NCBI GenBank assembly: GCA_018882485.1
Contig: VERU01000111.1
Location: forward strand, 1 to 7,562
Reading direction: 5' to 3'
Length of the DNA stretch: 7,562 nucleotides
From: Rhodoferax sp.
GTDB lineage: Bacteria; Pseudomonadota; Gammaproteobacteria; Burkholderiales; Burkholderiaceae_C
The notes under the pieces were generated by a model. It had not been told where the DNA came from, made no database searches, and saw nothing but the letters and a program-made list of their open reading frames with translations. The stretch's first letter is position 1. Each line of letters opens with the position of its first letter. Both the position numbers and the translations under genes were made by a program. Shown in pieces: positions 7,075-7,562 of the stretch.

Positions 7075-7146
7075 TCACGGTGCGCCAACGCACGCAGACC
7101 CATCACTCCATCTCCAACCGGGCCGCCTTGCGGGAAGCAATGGCTC

Positions 7147-7176
7147 GAAAAATCCGGGCAGGTCGCACTGACCGCC
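7147..7176 (-). terminator. Probable intrinsic terminator of mnmA
   Basis: Read on the minus strand: GGC-GGTC, loop AGTGC, GACC-T-GCC (7176 down to 7157), a 7-bp stem with one bulged base. Four bases later comes TTTTT (7152-7148). It starts about 88 bases after the mnmA stop codon. Stem plus T run is the intrinsic terminator pattern. The 4-base gap before the T run and the bulge make it weaker than a textbook case. Confidence 0.45.
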
Positions 7177-7263
7177 AGAGTACAGAGGTGACAGCCCTGG
7201 CCACGTCACCCTGCTGACCGTGCTCCTGGCAACTCCCCGTGGAGTTCGCCCCAGTGCCTGGGA

Positions 7264-7562
7264 TCAGGCCGTCTGGCCGTTGCTGCCGATCACCCCGCCG
7301 CCCAGACACACGTCGCCGTCGTACAGCACGGCCGATTGTCCGGGTGTGACAGCCCACTGCGGGGTGCCGAACTCCAGCGCAAAGCGGTCGGTACGGGGCG
7401 CCAGCAGGGTGCATGCGGCATCGGCCTGGCGGTAGCGGGTCTTGGCGGACAGCGGTCCGGCGGGTGGCGGCTCACCAGCGATCCAGCTGGCATCCTGGGC
7501 GTTGAGGCTGTGCGACAGCAGCCAGGGGTGGTCGTGGCCCTGCACCACCCACAGCGTGTTGC
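7264..7562 (-). CDS. mnmA: tRNA 2-thiouridine synthase MnmA, C-terminal part
   Basis: MnmA puts the sulfur on uridine 34 of Lys, Glu and Gln tRNAs, using ATP and a persulfide relay, in the cytoplasm. Only about the last 98 residues are in the window; the frame is open to the right edge and reads [16 protein letters not shown] there. A GTG at 7548 is an internal valine. Family hallmarks of the C-terminal beta-barrel domain are the stretch [14 protein letters not shown], the conserved [20 protein letters not shown] and the final VIGSNGQTA. The catalytic PP-loop and the two active cysteines are upstream, outside the window, so activity cannot be judged here. The gene converges on ssb with 244 bases between, and a probable terminator lies in that gap. 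Confidence 0.93.
   Translation of the reverse strand, partial: NTLWVVQGHDHPWLLSHSLNAQDASWIAGEPPPAGPLSAKTRYRQADAACTLLAPRTDRFALEFGTPQWAVTPGQSAVLYDGDVCLGGGVIGSNGQTA

Noticed and set aside
7080..7093. GTGCG-CCAA-CGCAC hairpin as a second ssb terminator
   Set aside because: The stem is only 5 bp with no T run; expected by chance in GC-rich sequence.
5271..7106. 611-codon open frame on the minus strand across the transporter and ssb
   Set aside because: It is codon-aligned antisense to both genes, which happen to share a frame. It stays open because these GC-rich genes avoid TTA, CTA and TCA codons. The product is a His/Gln/Arg/Gly-rich string with no recognisable domain.
7020..7217. Open plus-strand frame of about 65 codons after ssb, possible small protein
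   Set aside because: No ribosome binding site before the GTG at 7080 or the ATG at 7140, no recognisable motif, and two hairpins run through it. A short chance frame is more likely.
7103..7414. 103-codon minus-strand frame overlapping the end of mnmA
   Set aside because: Two thirds lies over mnmA in another frame with Arg-rich translation; the remaining tail shows no family resemblance.
1..7562. Mobile elements, CRISPR arrays, tRNA or rRNA genes
   Set aside because: No transposase or integrase motifs, no regularly spaced repeats, and no tRNA cloverleaf or rRNA sequence were seen on reading through both strands.

Overview
The window is chromosomal DNA from a GC-rich proteobacterium, most probably a betaproteobacterium of the order Burkholderiales (Comamonadaceae or the Sphaerotilus/Leptothrix group). 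Three things suggest this: very strong G/C third-position bias, the layout uvrA / major-facilitator transporter / ssb, and an SSB whose core reads like the Comamonadaceae type. This placement rests on remembered protein families, not on a database search.

Left part (1-1183, plus strand): the 3' part of a C39-family cysteine peptidase gene, then 24 bases later a gene for a small exported protein. The exported protein carries a bacteriocin-type double-glycine motif shortly after its signal peptide. The pair looks like a peptidase and its substrate from an export or surface-structure system, comparable in style to fap (functional amyloid) or fil (pilus-like) clusters. The rest of that cluster lies upstream, outside the window. 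This is the least ordinary part of the sequence.

Middle part (1217-5168, minus strand): uvrA (excision-repair damage-recognition ATPase), convergent with the exported-protein gene. Behind it on the same strand is a GcvA-type LysR regulator. A good -10 box for uvrA (TATGAT) lies between the two genes, inside an inverted repeat. I found no LexA-type box there.

Right part (5256-7562): a YajR-like drug/solute transporter without the extra C-terminal domain, divergent from the LysR gene, then ssb 27 bases further on. Convergent with ssb is the 3' end of mnmA (tRNA 2-thiouridylase). The 244 bases between ssb and mnmA hold no convincing gene but carry two hairpins. The one on the mnmA strand is followed by a T run and looks like an intrinsic terminator.

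Functionally, uvrA and ssb are DNA-maintenance genes and mnmA is tRNA modification. The LysR/transporter pair may form a local regulator-target unit. No rRNA, tRNA, CRISPR array, insertion sequence or phage gene was seen. Apart from the C39/double-glycine pair, the window is ordinary housekeeping sequence.
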